Shown here one piece after another: positions 47,901 to 61,449 of a stretch of 64,000 bases of DNA. Each line of letters opens with the position of its first letter. The first letter of the stretch is position 1. The DNA comes from Echiichthys vipera (lineage: Eukaryota; Chordata; Actinopteri; Perciformes; Trachinidae). Made by a program: the position numbers and the translations under genes. The stretch is from assembly GCA_963691815.1 (NCBI GenBank), contig OY829654.1, positions 4,898,240 to 4,962,239 on the forward strand. The letters are read 5' to 3'. The notes below the pieces were generated by a model. The model was not told where the DNA came from. It did no database searches and was given only the letters and a program-made list of their open reading frames with translations.

Positions 47901-50539
47901 AAACATTATAATTATGTCACTTCACAGCTAAATCATGCAGCCCAGACCACTGGCTTACTAAGTGGATAGCGGTAGGGTAGATGGTAGTTAAGTTTTAAAT
48001 TAGTGGCTTTGCTCTAGGACTGAGGTTGTGTTTGTGTTTGAGCATTTTGCAGGACTCTAGCTCCATATTCTGCAAACCTGTTGTTGCTCCACAGTCGATG
48101 GAGCAAAAAAAATAAGAAACCCAGAACATTTCGACTTGCAGCCAGACACAGATGCTGGATGAATTGTTTCAATACTACTTTGTAATGCAACACTTCTCTG
48201 CAATAAAAATACTTCTAGAATGAAAAAGGGTCAACATTAAATGGGAACCCTTAACATCTCAAACACGTCTTAGTCAGGACCCCTTGGCGTCATTTGCCTT
48301 CACAAAAAAACTGAAAATGTGGCTTATCAACACTTAAAATATAAGCCTGTTGTGATGTTTTGGTGTTATGATAAAATGTTATGTTGTGATGTAATTTTCT
48401 TAATTGTATAGTAAGTCTTTGCATTTCTATTTTGTATTATATTGTACATTTATTGTTCTTTTTTAAATTGTAATTTTTATTGCCTTTTCACACCATGGCC
48501 AGGGATTACAGATGAAAACTAGCCTTCTGGCTCATTCTGGCTAAACTATGTGTAATCATGTGTTTTATGAAATTATTAAAATTATTATTATTTTTAATGT
48601 TCTAGGTTTCCCTTTGGCGTCATTTTTTTTAACATGCAGGGAAATCCAGTAGACTTCAACACGTTGTCAACATTGTGAATTCCAACAATACTGCTTGATT
48701 TACATGACGTTAGTATGTTGCGTAATTTAAGTAATTTAAAAAAAAGTAAATTTTGACTTTGAAAATCTTTTTACTAAATCATCTCACAGTGACGTGGTTG
48801 AGCTGTTGCTCTGAGCGGCTTATATTGCCACAGATGGGTTTTCAGCTGAGTTACCTGGTGTGTCTTCTGCTCAGGTGCCGGATTCTGAGGGTCACTAACT
48901 GAGCTGCCGCATATGTTGGGATTGAGAATGGGTTGTGACTGGAGAATGTTTAGTTTAGTAACCTTTTGCATCTCTGCTTTTCCAATGACGTTCTGCTGGC
49001 TTCACTGCACTGTGACCTCATGTAACCTGGGGTGTTCGCCATCTAAAACTGGACTCTGCAACCCTAAGTCTGAGGCCATGGTGGATTGCCCCCCTTGGGT
49101 TGAGATTAAGTTAGCATGATGGAGTTCTCTGGCTGTTGTTTGTGTGCCAGAAATGACTAGCCTTGTGAGACCATCCTGATCTCTCGAGCTCCATTGTATT
49201 TTACTCACAGATCAGTCTGGTAACATGTGGCATGGAAAAGGAGCTGTTTGCCAAACGACCGACCAATCAGCATTGGTTTTAAGGCATATTTAAGAGTGAC
49301 AAAACCAGAAGCGACTGTTCAGTGTAAACAACATGGCGATGAGATGAGCGCAGTTATCGAGCAAGCCGCTCGCTAACTGTTTTTTTCTTGGATCCTTCTG
49401 TTGGAATATGGACCGGGCGCCTGTAATCCATAAATTTGCGGTAAACAAACAGAAAATATCCTTTACCGAAATGTTGTTTACTTTCTGAGCTTTGCCTCGA
49501 CGCCGTTAGTACGTCATACACTTCAGCGATCTGATTGGTTGATTTGGCCCGTATGTCGTGATAGACAGATGGTTTATTCAATTGGCAACCAGTATCTCCG
49601 CCCTTTTCCAAAAGATCTCCAAAGGAGAGTTCCTAGATGGATATGCTGAGACAATGAGAATCAATCAATCTGGAGGAGTCAGGTTAGAAAATGACTTCTT
49701 CCACCATCATCCAGAACACCAGTTCAGTGAGAAGTCTTAATCTAAACCTGTTAAGAAAGTGATGGTCCATATTTGATGGGTTGTCTTTTTCATTTCTATA
49801 TATCCTGGAGAAAGAGAAATGCTGCTGAGTGTTTCTGCTCCCTTCCTAACACACTATCTCACAGACTCCAATAATAACTCAGCCTTGAATGCTATACCCA
49901 CTAATCTAAATCTAAACACTGTGTTGCCCTCCACTCGTCTGGCTTTGCTGTTCTCAGTGCGGTTAACTGGAGGCTGATTTGGCTTAGCAGCTGCCAACCT
50001 TTCCTCTAAGGACACACAGTCTCTTCACAGAATTCTTCATTCCAGCAGAGGACAGATGTTGGAGATGGAGCAGGTAGAAAGTTTCAGTTGTGATGGCACA
50101 TAGAAATGTACATGTGGAGTAGCTGTGTTAGTTCAGAGTTAATGCTCTGTACACGCCAACTGTCCTCACCAAATAAACGGCCTCAGAGGTTATAGAGTGC
50201 TGCAGGAAGTCTCAAATAAGGTCTGTGGTTCACACAGGCTTATGAGATTTTCAGTCATGTTTTGAGTGACTGCCACCATGCGACGATTTCACAGCGTAAA
50301 AAAGAAACGACCATGTCTGTCTTTTAGGTATGAGCATGTGTTGGTACACATGTCAGTGATCAATAAACCGGGATAAATTTAGATAAAAGGATGCATCATC
50401 TGGTGTCTGTACATTTCAGTCAGCCTTTAACATGAGATATTGTGTTAAAATTCGCATTTTCCCAGAGAGGAAAGTGAAAGGAAATGTCTAGGCTTATGCC
50501 TTCTTCTCACTAAACCCCGGTGTAAATCTACACCAGGTC
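44906..50539. other. Intergenic with a decayed dispersed module
   Basis: No host exon recognised. Variants of TTATCCCACTTCACATCTAA, often followed by an AAAACAGCTGCAGC-like stretch and then by an AAATGAGTGGCTTTACT-like one, recur near 45325, 45836, 46091 and 47914, and at 42661. A single MITE end lies at 47475-47560 and an 18-bp palindrome near 46279-46296. Confidence 0.5.
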
Positions 50540-51080
50540 AGGAACAGGCTTAAAATTGTACTCGATAAGATTTTCATCTATTTAATTGTCTTTTAAGTTA
50601 ATATCTATCAAAGAGTGAGTTAAAACAAAGGTGATGGATCATGTGACCGACTAATGAAAGCACTTGTTGCCTTTGTTGCTGAGTATTCCAATATCTGTGT
50701 GTCTGTGGAGACATTCCCTCCCTAGATGTAAATAAGCCGCCATGTTAGTGACGCTGTTGACAGACGTTGGTCTGTCGGCCCAGATCGTCACTGGTTATGC
50801 TGCTTTAACTTGTTATCGTAAATCAGGTACCTCAACTTCTAAGTCAGGCTTGTAGTAAGGGCAGAAGAGTAACAGAAATGTGTGAGTGTGTGGATTTAAG
50901 AGGGAAACATATAGGAGACAGACTGAAAGTAGAGATGTGAATGTGAAACAGAGCACAAAATAAATATTGATCACAAATAGTGACCGTGAATGTGACAAGA
51001 TGGAGGCATCTGAAAGAACAGGAAGTTACATCTTGCTTCCAAAGATACCGCTCGAAAAGAGGTATCTCAATTCTTATGGA
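50540..51080 (+). repeat. Repeat family E, copy 3
   Basis: Uninterrupted counterpart of 33600-34330: GTTAATATCTATCAAAGAGTG, GCTGAGTATTCCAATATCTG and GTCAGGCTTGTAGTAAGGGC, with an unexpanded TGTGAGTGTGTGG. Confidence 0.75.
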
Positions 51081-51832
51081 GTACAACTTTAAAATCAAAA
51101 TATTTTTTTATATATCAGTGGCCTGCTAATGTTACACAACACAAACCACAAACTTTGAACAATCACCCACATTAGCTTTCCTTCAAAAGTCTCCTTTTTA
51201 TCTGCAGTAGCTAACTTACGGACATAAACACACGTCTTGTTATTCACTTCAGCTTATCGAACGAGCGACCGATTAATCGTTCATTGGGGAAAAGTGCAAT
51301 GCTAATGTCACCTATCAAGCCAAATCGATACCTAGCTAATTAGCTGGGTAGCTAGATAAATGTCACTGCAAATGTCATTTTGGTTCGTTTACTCGCTGGT
51401 GTGGTCCTATGTTATAACTGCTTACCACTGCTTACCCCGCATATATATATAAGCATGATCCACTGTATCACGAGACATTAGCAAGACAATGTATCAGCAG
51501 AGTCACATGAACATTGACACGTGCAGCACAAAGGCATAGCGTAGTTAAGACTTGTGCAACCGACGTAAAGTCCATTCCAAAGACTAGTCTAAACAAAAAA
51601 CGACTTAGCACTTAGGACCAGGCTAAGTAAAGACCAGTCGGTGCACCTGGCTCGAGGAAAAGCTTACTGCTACGGCATCAGCTAATGGGGATGCTCTAAA
51701 TAAACAAATGAATGTGCTCGGTACATTATATGTAAATTCTAAAAAAACGAATCACAAAAATAAAAAGTTAAATTTTGATATTTCTTGTGGAGTGAAACTT
51801 CTGGCCTGGCAGAGCAAGAGGAAAGTCCCTAA

Positions 51833-52309
51833 GGGCGCACTCACACTGTCCTTCCGCACCGGGCCAAAACAGGTTTTGCGGGTATAGCCTAGTGCGTTAG
51901 ACCAGTGTGAGTGCAACCGCTCCGAAACCTAGCTGCGGCCAGCTGGCTGTCCACAGCCCGTTTGAGAGAGGTGGGCTTTTGTAGAGCACGAGCATGGACA
52001 CGTGTAAGAGCACAAGCAGTGTGTTTACTGCAGATTTGGTCGGATGAAAATGTTCAAAAACAGTCGGACAAGACGCACAAAAACTCAGAGGTCTATGGAA
52101 AGATTTGTAAACAAAGCGATGCATTGCGATGACATCATCAATGCATGTAACGCATTACGGCGTGATGACGTATGGACAGGCAAGAAGCATTTGCACGAGG
52201 CCCAGGCAGTGTGAGTATAAACGGGCTGGCCAGTTTGGGGGGAGAGGGAGGGGGGGACAAGTACCCTAAAGCCCGGGGCGCGGTGCGGAAGGACAGTGTG
52301 AGTGCGCCC
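51833..52309. mobile_element. Harbinger-type MITE family C, copy 3
   Basis: The ends GGGCGCACTCACACTGTCC and GGACAGTGTGAGTGCGCCC are inverted. TAA flanks both sides (51830-51832, 52310-52312). Confidence 0.85.
52020..52132 (+). pseudogene. Myb/SANT-like exon remnant of Harbinger element
   Basis: LLQIWSDENVQKQSDKTHKN followed by SEVYGKICKQ matches the Harbinger Myb-like pattern (LL.IW.DENIQ...RN..VY..I). It is better preserved than the copy 2 remnant. No transposase is present. Confidence 0.72.
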
Positions 52310-53819
52310 TAAAATACTAAGATCATACTCCAGAAACTATGCATAACAACAGCAAATTTCTTGTCAATCTGTATTTGTTTTGACATATCTGGTTCAAGAC
52401 AAAAGGATGGACGAACACACCGACCAAATGACAGGCTACTGTGCTGCCAAAATGAAAAACAGTATGCCTGAAAATCCTCAAAGCCAAGAAAATTCTAATG
52501 ACATGCTAATGTCTTCAATACGGAGATTGTGTATGGAAAGTTTTGTTGTCTGACAAACACTTTCGTTGGTGATCTTGTCACAATGAGCTTATTGTCTTAT
52601 TTTTTATGATTATTTAATCTTGTCACAACGGATGATTAATCCATGATGAATCCATTGGCTGCCAAGATGAAGAAAAGAAAGAAACAGGCTTCCAGACTAA
52701 TTATTTTGTCAACTGGGTGTGACGTCAGAGCATACCCTTGTAAACTTAATTTTGTGGTGACAGGAAAACTAAACCTCAGAAATAATTGAATGCATGTCTT
52801 CTGTGCTTTTTTGGCATGTGTGCAATTAATCTGTGAAGGGAGAACTCATTTAAAGTTGGAGAAAGTGAGACACACAGGCCAGTCGCAGCTTTGAACCCAG
52901 GTCAGATATTGCTCTTATCTTTCATGTATTCTAAATGTATTTGTCTGATTGTGTTTCTTCTTTTGTATTGGTTTAGTTTGGTATCAAGATCAAACTCCAC
53001 ACAGCTTATGGGTCCCGTCCCATTCATTATCACCCTGGGGCCACCATCGGCCCCATCCCAATCCTTATCGTCTCCCCTCCTTCCCATTGAACCGAGGCCA
53101 GTGTTTGAGTGTGTCTAAGGCTGATAGCATTGACTTCAGGAATCACTCCATCTCATTCAACAGTTCCCACAGACTCACCACAAAAGAAAAAAACACACTT
53201 TACACACACCACAAAAGAAAAAAATAGACTCCACTTGCACACCACATAAAAAAAACCTTTATCTCCCACCCAACTCCTCTCGCTGTGCCAAACAATCCAA
53301 AGTTGTTTCACCCCTCCCTCCTCTAGTTTTGTTCTCGTGCACATTGTAGTCTCGCTCTCCCTCCTTGTTCAGAAATACATGCTTGATGGGCAGAAGATAT
53401 TCGGTTGCTGCCGGAAATGAACACGAGTCTGAAAAATGTTGGGAGTTTATAGAAAGTTGTTGTTAGCAGAGTGAAAGGAAGAAAAGTGGGAAAAATAAGA
53501 TAAGTGGAAATGTACAGACTAAACAGGCCCTGAGTCTGTTTGTGAAACAATGAGCGAATACGTGAAAAATTGCACAGACTCACTGCTACGTGTGAAAGTG
53601 ATGCTAACAAAATCGTGACCTTCCAGCTAAACGTTTCTTTTCTCTTTAAAATTAGATGTTAATTAGGGAAAACTTACAGTATATTTAAGCAGTAATTGAA
53701 ATGTATACTGTAAGTCAAAATTACCTCGGAGGAAGAAGAGAAATGGTGAAAAGTTAGACCAGAGATATATTTATATTATATTTACCTGGACCAACAATGA
53801 GGTGCAACAGTTACTGATT
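52310..53819. other. Intergenic, nothing firm
   Basis: Short frames at 52891-53227 have no recognisable product. Two AAAGAAAAAAA-type runs (53185-53222) are simple sequence. Confidence 0.5.
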
Positions 53820-55390
53820 AAGATAAAAGGCTGTATAGGGCGGAATAAAGTGATATAATGTGGTACAAGGCAGGGTTAAGCGATAAATGGCCATATAAGG
53901 TGGTATCAGGAGGTACAGTGCCTGTAGAAAGTAATGATTCCCTTTTGAAATAGTCCCTTTTTTTGTTTTAAAGCCTGAAATGATAATAATAAACAATTTT
54001 TTTTAGCATGATTAACACATTTTGCCTTACAGCATTCAAGTGAAAGTTTTTTTCAAAATTTCTGAAAATTAATAAAAAATGGAAAACTAGAATAGCAGGG
54101 TTGGAAAAGTGATGAGTCCCCAGATGTAATCCTTTGTGGAGGCACCTTCTGCTTTAATTACAATTGGTTTGGATTTGTCTCTACCAGCATTGTGCACCTA
54201 GATTGGGAATATTTCCCCATTCTTCCTGCAGAACTGTTAGAGTTCAGTCAGATTCTGAGATGAGCAGTGATGGACTGCACTCTTCAAGTCCATCCACAGA
54301 TGCTCTGTAGGATTCAGGTCAGGGCTCTGACTGAGCCACTCTATATGTATATTTTTTTCATCCTTCTCCTAAGTTGTGCCTATTCACCACAACTTTATAC
54401 CAAGGCTCTTTTGAAGGATCTTTCCAACCATGGTGAATGATTTGTGTTGCCATGCACTACTAGGAGAGGAATCCTCAAGGAACAGCTGATTTTAATCTGA
54501 AGTAAAATCAAAAACACCACAGTTGATGTCAGGTGGAGGCCAGTTAACTGAGGGTGTGATCTGGAATGTAATTGGTTATATCTGAGAATCTGTATAATGG
54601 TTATTCTAAAGGGACTCATCACTTTTCCAACACTGCTATTCTAGTTTTTCATTTTTTAAATTATTTTTAGAACTTTTGAAAAACAAAAAATCACTTGAAT
54701 GTTGTAAGGCAAAATGTGTAAATCACGCTGGAAAATATACTTGTTATGTATTATCATTTCAGGCTGTAAAACAAAAAAAAGCAATTTCAAAAGGGTATCA
54801 GGACTTTCTATAGACACTATATCAGGCCGTGTAAGGCGCTGTAAGGTGGTGTAAGGCTGTAAAAGGCTGTATAAGGCAATATAGGGCGGAATAAGGCAAT
54901 ATAAGGCGGTATAAGGCAGTATAAGGCGATATAAGGCGTTATAAGGAGGTATAAGGCAATATAAGGTGTTATAAGGCGATATAAGGCGTTATAAGGAGGT
55001 ATAAGGCAATATAAGGTGTTATAAGGTGATATAAGGCAATATAAGAGGTATAAGGCGATATAAGGCGATATAAGGTGTTATAAGGCGATATAAGGTGTTA
55101 TAAGGCGATATAAGGCAATATAGGTGGTATAAGGCAGTATAAGGCGATATAAGGCGTTATAAGGAGGTATAAGGCTATATAAGGTGTTATAAGGCTATAT
55201 AAGGTGTTATAAGGCGATATAAGGCGTTATAAGGAGGTATAAGGCGATATAAGGTGTTATAAGGATATATAAGGTATTATAAGGCGATATAAGGCAATAT
55301 AAGGCGGTATAAGGCTGTATAAGGCGTTATAAGGCGCGATAAGGCGCTAAAAGACGATATAAGGCGTTATAAGGGGGTATAAGGCACTTA
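53820..55390. repeat. 10-bp TATAAGGCGN satellite, split by Tc1-like element
   Basis: Degenerate units at 53820-53913 and well-ordered ones at 54826-55390, mostly 10 bp (TATAAGGCGA/T, TATAAGGAGG, TATAAGGCAA). About 50 units carry TATAAGG. Confidence 0.93.
53914..54821. mobile_element. Tc1/mariner-like non-autonomous element
   Basis: The ends TACAGTGCCTGTAGAAAGT and (inverted) TATAGTGTCTATAGAAAGT include the TA target. The inside has vertebrate-repeat blocks (GAGGCACCTTCTGCTTTAAT, CCCCATTCTTCCTGCAGAAC) and no intact frame. Confidence 0.75.
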
Positions 55391-56294
55391 GGCAGTAGAA
55401 AACACAGATTAGTAGTTGTTGCAAAGCAAGATAGAGCATTACCGGGAGTATTATCCATCGCTCCAGAAAGCTATGGCAAAGGGAAAGGAGCACCCACACA
55501 AGAAAGATGAAATAACAAAAGCTATGTCAGCCTTACTGATGTGTCATTGTTTCCAACGGTCTCCTTTTCCCCCGTACAAGTTGAAATACAACCCCAGAGT
55601 TTTCAAACTAAAAAGGGCTCAGCAGCGTTTCAAACTCTCTCCATTTTAGGGGCTCAGAAATGCTAAATGAGTAGAGTGGATGCCAGGCATAAGTGTAGTA
55701 AAGATATGTCTTTTTAAAAGAAATTTTCAAAGCTTAAAATGGTTGTATACGAATTAAATAGTGCCTTACTTGTAGGTCTGATCGTTTTAGAATGCAAAGA
55801 AAGTCGTCTTTCCCAACTGGCTAAATATTCTCTTTGTTTCAAAAAGGTTTCCAGCAGGTTGAATGTGAGACTAACTTATAGTTTAAGATGATTCTTTAAG
55901 CTTTTAATAATAATAATCATAAACTTCATAACATTCCACTTCATCAAACTAAGAGTGTACAAAGTGTTGAAGTGCTTTGCTCAAATTCAAAGCAGCACTT
56001 AATGAAGTGACAACTCCCACTCTGCAAAAAAAATGACTGAGATTTAAACTGGCAGCCTTTGAGTTTTCTCCATATATTTTAAAGCTGCAGCTGCTCCAAA
56101 TACAACACACAGCAATCTACTGTACACAACACAAATCACAGAACTGATGTGGTCAAATAAACAACAAACATGCTGGGACATGCATCGATCAGAGAAACTC
56201 ATTCTGTGACATGACACAGTTGCCAGTTTGAATGCTACGGAGCATACAAGCAAAAAATAAATGAATGATAAATGATGTTGCTCCAACAGGAAAT

Positions 56295-56346
<52 letters not shown>

Positions 56347-56980
56347 ATTCTGAAATAAAAAACAGATAAAACAAAACAACAATAAATCAAATAATCGATA
56401 AATCTATACACAAACTCAATTAATACATTTCCCATAAAATATATCTTACATGTTCAAAAATGATCCATTGCATCTTTATCATACATATACACATAAACAA
56501 ATACAGGTATATGTAAACATACATGTGTGACACTATACTATACTAAAATGTTTTCAGCTACCACTAAGTTGTTCTGTATGGGTTGATCTGTAAATATGTT
56601 TTCAGAATGCTTTACCCTTAGATGCAATACTGTTTTAGATTTAGAGAATAAAATGAACACCACTGCCTCCTTTGATTGTAAGTGCCTTTGGATGGCTAAT
56701 GTGTGTCTTGAAAGCAGAGCTGTTATAGAGAGGAGTTTTGCTGGCAGGTCAGTGGCACATACCAGTCTAAAGGAATGTATGTGAGGGAAGCCAAAAACAT
56801 GCGGCTCACAACAATGCAGAGTGGGGTTTCAAGTCATCATTTTAACGAGTCTGTGTGAAAATAGTTCACGTAGGGTGTGTAGTCTCTGAGATATGCCTGT
56901 ACGTGTCCACAAGGACTTTCATTTCCTCTATGTGGCCTGGTGTGGACCTTTTTGATATGAAGTGCTATTTTTACATTTTC
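55391..56980. other. Intergenic with repeat remnants
   Basis: 55540-55650 has AACCCCAGAGTTTTCAAACT, a stretch common in fish DNA-transposon remnants. A tetranucleotide repeat is listed separately. No exon recognised. Confidence 0.45.
56296..56346. repeat. (TTTC)n microsatellite
   Basis: About 12 perfect tetranucleotide units. Confidence 0.97.
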
Positions 56981-56987
56981 TTGTTAA

Positions 56988-57510
56988 TTCAATTCAATTC
57001 AATTTTATTTATAGTGCCAAATTATAACAAAAGTTATCTCAGGACACTTTACAGAGCATAGAGTTGGTTGGGAAGGAAGAAAAGGAGAGAGAAAGAGAGA
57101 AAAGACGAACAGATGGACAGAGAGATACAAAGACAGACACAAAGACAAAGACAGACACTCTTCCAGTAACTATAATAATATCTATAGTAATGTGAATATG
57201 ACTTTTATGTTATGGCGGTTAATACAGCAGAATAGTAGAAACAAGCACAGCTAAGGTTATAGATTATAATAGCAGCAGGAAGTGTTATGCAGGACAACGG
57301 CAGCAGGCACCACCAGCAGAGACCTGCGAGAGGACAAAGCACAAAGAACTCTGGGGAAGAAGTTGAATTAGTAACATGCATTGATGAGACATGAATGGTA
57401 CAGACAGAGAAGAGAGAAGCTCAGAGTATCAGGAAAAGTATTATCCCCCTGGCAGACTAGGCCTATAACAGCTTCATTAAGCAGAACAAAATCAGCTTAA
57501 CAATAACAAC
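56988..57510 (+). repeat. Fish interspersed repeat (TTCAATTTTATTTATAGTGCC family)
   Basis: Starts with ATTCAATTCAATTTTATTTA and GTGCCAAATTATAACAAAAG, then CTCTGGGGAAGAAGTTGAAT and GGCAGACTAGGCCTATAAC. I know these blocks as a common fish retroelement-type repeat. A short related piece lies at 9435-9480. Confidence 0.6.
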
Positions 57511-57679
57511 ATTGCTAAACAGTGTGACATATCAACATCTGCTGTGCCGGCTCTGGCAGCGTTATTTTCACCCCACCTCCACATTCTGTGGAGAAGTCAA
57601 CAAGTACTAGCCAATCGGAGGCAGAGTAGGGTGGGCCTTCGCGAATATGGCGGGGAAAAGGTAGTGATGTCAAAAAGAA

Positions 57680-57826
57680 AGCTTCACGAAGCTACATGAA
57701 GCATTTTCTTTATTTTCTGAGCCTACTAGATCACAAGTCCTTGAGCCTTTTTCTTTAAACCAAGCGCTCCATCTTGTGGCTTTATTAAAATAAAGAAAAT
57801 GCTTCATGAAGCTTCATTTCACTTGG
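57680..57826. mobile_element. Small MITE with GAAGCTTC-type inverted ends
   Basis: A perfect 22-bp inverted repeat (57695-57716 with 57787-57808) plus further imperfect pairing outward, around a 70-bp loop. Confidence 0.6.
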
Positions 57827-59318
57827 AAAAAGTCACTTAAACTACTGTGAATAACAGGCAGTGCACTTGTCAGGGGCTTCGAAAGAGTCATTTGGCATGT
57901 GGATGAGAAAGCACTGAAACATTTCCCCAAACATTTCTTGCACACTTGTTGCTAGTGTGCCATTGGTTAAGCTGCCACATGCCCAAGGTTGCTGACCCCT
58001 GTTCTAAACTAACCACTGTTGAATCTAAATTGAAGACTGATTCAGCAACCGCACAGCTTTTTTCTTGTATAAAACGTTTTCTTTAGAAACACATTTTCGT
58101 AATATCTGATAGAGCTTCGAAACCAGCCACCATGTTGTTCTGTTTCGAAACCATAGAGCAGACACCCCACAAGTTTAGCGTAGTCGGAGGGCGTAGCTTC
58201 TGACAAGCTGGGAAGTGGTCAACCTCAGAATCAGAATCAGAGTCAGGAGTACTTTAATAATCCCAGGGGGAAATTGTTTTTGTTTCAATTCTCCAGGTAT
58301 ACCTTTTGCATTAGACTTGTATCCTCTCTGGAGGTGTTCATACTGACATTTACTGCAGCCTTGACTGTGTTCACTGATAACCATCTTGAAGTTAGTAATG
58401 AAAACGTAGCCTGTATTGTGTATTTGGTAAACAACAACAGAAGCAAATTGGAGAGATTTAGGGTAATGTCTAGATAATTTCAGGTTTGCAGCGCATTTGT
58501 GAAAGGGACTTGAGTCTATTGTTTAAGTATAATGGTGTGTTTTCTGTATGGTTATCTGTCTATATATGCATAGGCTGGTATTATGGATGGATGATCAAGC
58601 TCGGTTCTCGTTTTCACGTCAGCAAGACTCTGATTCCACATATTCCTTAAATGGTTTGACAGTCTAACCAAAGTTAAACCACAGGGATGCTTCACTGTCA
58701 TAACTTTAGCCCCCGCAGTGGTTATTAAGGCAAGAAGAGTGTTAATTATTTCTTTACAGTTGGCTTTTCTCAGACAATCTGAATCTATAACCTTTAACAT
58801 GTTATTAGGCAGGGTGGCACACTTAGACAGAGGTCGACTGAACTTGAGCTCATGTGGCTGTAGCGGTTGCTGAAGTAGGATTTCCTCTCTTAAAGTTGTT
58901 CTAATGTATAAGTCAGCAGTTCAGCAGAGGTTTGTAATTTAAAGCTGTTGGTGATCTAACACTCCCTGTGTGTAAATGTCTCAGCAGCAGTATGTGAATC
59001 CATAAAATTTTATTTGATTTCCCAGCCGCACATTCTACTATGGTGAAGAGTGTTTACTATATATAACTCCATAATTATGGCTTTATATTTTCTTCTGTTG
59101 CCACCACATTTTTGGCATCACATGCACTTGTAATCAGGAGGAATGGTATGCAATGACTTTGGCGGTGAATTATGCAAAAATCCATACATTTTTCCCCATA
59201 GAGAATTACGGGAAAGCGCTCCCAAGAACAGAAACAGTCCTATAACGTTGTTATACTTGAAGCTGGAAACTTATTATTAAATTATTTTATTGAACAGTTG
59301 TTTGAACCTAATATACTT
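57827..59318. other. Intergenic with a LINE-tail-like repeat
   Basis: 58208-58270 has AGAATCAGAATCAGAGTCAG and ACTTTAATAATCCCAGGGGG, the 3'-tail sequence of fish LINE/SINE families. No exon recognised. Confidence 0.5.
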
Positions 59319-59687
59319 TTAAAGGTCCCACATTGTGCTTATTTTCAGGTTCACACTTTGAGTTTTTACTAGAAGATGTTTGCATGTCTGTCTTTTTTAG
59401 ACCCCCTCCTGCGCTTTGTGTCTCTGCGACATCATTGCAGGCGGGGAATGACTGTAACAGCACTGTAGCAGCACTTTCTATATAGTTTCGTTGTGACATC
59501 ACAAAAGCACAGCGGTCGTGACGGTTCATTGAGTTTCTGTTTCTGAATACTGGCTGTATACCCTTTTCTGTGGATTGAGCGCTTTAGTACTTTAACAGTA
59601 TTTATATAGCACCTCCACCTGCTTTATTATATCTAAATAAAAAAAATCATAGAAATCACTACTTTTTTTACAATATGGCACTTTTAA
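59319..59687. mobile_element. MITE with TTAAAGGTCCCACATTGTG ends
   Basis: Left TTAAAGGTCCCACATTGTG, right inverted TTAAAAGTGCCATATTGTA. 369 bp, noncoding, common fish type. Confidence 0.65.
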
Positions 59688-60939
59688 TTAATATATAACG
59701 TTGTGCTATTTTGAATGCATACTGTAGCAATGGATACAGGAAAGTGCTATTCACTGTATAAATGTAAAAAACAAAGCAAAATTCTAATTTAAAAATAATA
59801 ATAATAATAATAATAAACTCCATTGCTGTTGATACAGAAGAAAAAGTCTAAATTTGATTACTTTTGAGACAAGATCTGAATGTATGAAAAGCAAGATTTT
59901 ATTATTTATTATTATTATTATTATTATTATGTGGAAAGAGTAAGTGGCAGTGATTTTAGTTTGTACGACTGATTAAGGACAATTTAAGATTTTATAACGG
60001 TTCTTTATGAGAGCATTTTACCACTCTCAATACACAATCCAGCATCTATATCTCCTTTAAGAGGTGAAAAATCTGAACGATACGTCAGAAAAAGACCCAG
60101 GGTGAAACATTTTACCCTGTATCTTCTATCTACATCTTCTATCCTCTGAGTCATTGATCTACATGTCAAATAAAGATCCCTCATATAATCCTGATCATGA
60201 CCTCACATGGACCACAGGTCACTTTCCCATCATGCATCTCTGTTTTATCTCCCGACCCTGGCTGCTAGCTTCCTGTACGTTTGTGTGAGCACGTCTAATT
60301 CTGAGAAAAATGATGGGGGGGTTTCCTGATTTCCCTGAAACAAGCAAATGATGATGCTTTTGAAGAGAAAGAGAGGTGAGAGAAGATGAGACACGTATAA
60401 AGAAGAGATTTAATTCAAAACACTAAAGATTTGAGCACTTCTTTCAAGGAGGCCGTGTTGCGAGAATAGTAGCGTGAGAGTCAGAAAGAGAAGGAAAGAA
60501 AATGACAGGGACGAGGAGGGAAAGAGAAGACAACAGGACATAAGAGATGGGAGACAAAACAAGTGTTTGACTAAAGAACATAGGCGATGTATTCAGTGGG
60601 AAACGTCTTATATTTTCATGTGGTGCTGCAGTGCATTAATTACAGGATAAGAAATGATAAGCTCTGCTGAGGAGCTATGAATAGGCAGACGGAGAGACAG
60701 ACAGATAGCTGACTGTGCATCCGGATGCTGACTGTCTCTGGGTTACTCAATGTGCACTAGAACCAAGCCCCCACCACAGGCCATTTTCACAGCATCATTA
60801 AACTTGTTTAAGGCCTGGGGCAAAAAAAACATTCCATGTATGTTTAGGTCATATCTCCATGACAACACTGAGGGGGGTGAATTTTTTTGTACTAGGCTAG
60901 TTATTTTATTAGAGGTTAAAGTTTATAAATAATTAGGGG
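59688..60939. other. Intergenic with (AAT)n/(ATT)n runs
   Basis: (AAT)n at 59792-59814 and (ATT)n at 59899-59929. No gene recognised. Confidence 0.5.
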
Positions 60940-61449
60940 CGTGGCCTCTTGAGTGACAGCTAGCCTCTGGCCCTCACTTTTCCTCGGAGGCTAGTTGTCA
61001 GGATTAGCATCATTCCGTCATCTCGACCTGGACTGTGGTCATTCGTGTGGTGGTGTTTCTATAAGTGACAAGATGGTTTGCTCTTCGATCAACTGTACAA
61101 ACAGATTGTTTAGGAACACACCCTAACGTTAGCTCTGTTATGCTAATTAAAAATCCGCACTTGCACCGTGAGGGTCGGTGTTTTACAGTCTATGAGCATC
61201 GTACTGTGTTGAATATCAATTTAAATCATAGATCAGAAATGCTGCCTGCCCTTCACTCCCAGAGCCAGTGTAATCTTTGCTAGAGACACGGTACTCCAAC
61301 TCCCGTTTATCTAGTAGCATGTTCTGTTAGCCTAGCTCCCGGGCGTAGGACCTAATGTTGTGGCTCCCAGAGCCAAATATGACTGGATTAAGTTAAGAGA
61401 ACAGGCCCCAACGGAGAGGCTACGTCCATGTGTTGTAGAGTCTATGACA
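60940..61449 (+). repeat. Repeat family A, copy 3
   Basis: The most continuous copy. It includes TTTTACAGTCTATG at 61183-61196 and ends near GTCTATG (61439-61445), suggesting it is made of two CATAGAC-ended pieces. Confidence 0.7.

Noticed and set aside
52891..53227. Pro/Ser-rich frames that might be a terminal exon
   Set aside because: Two overlapping frames look equally plausible, with no family match and no partner exon.
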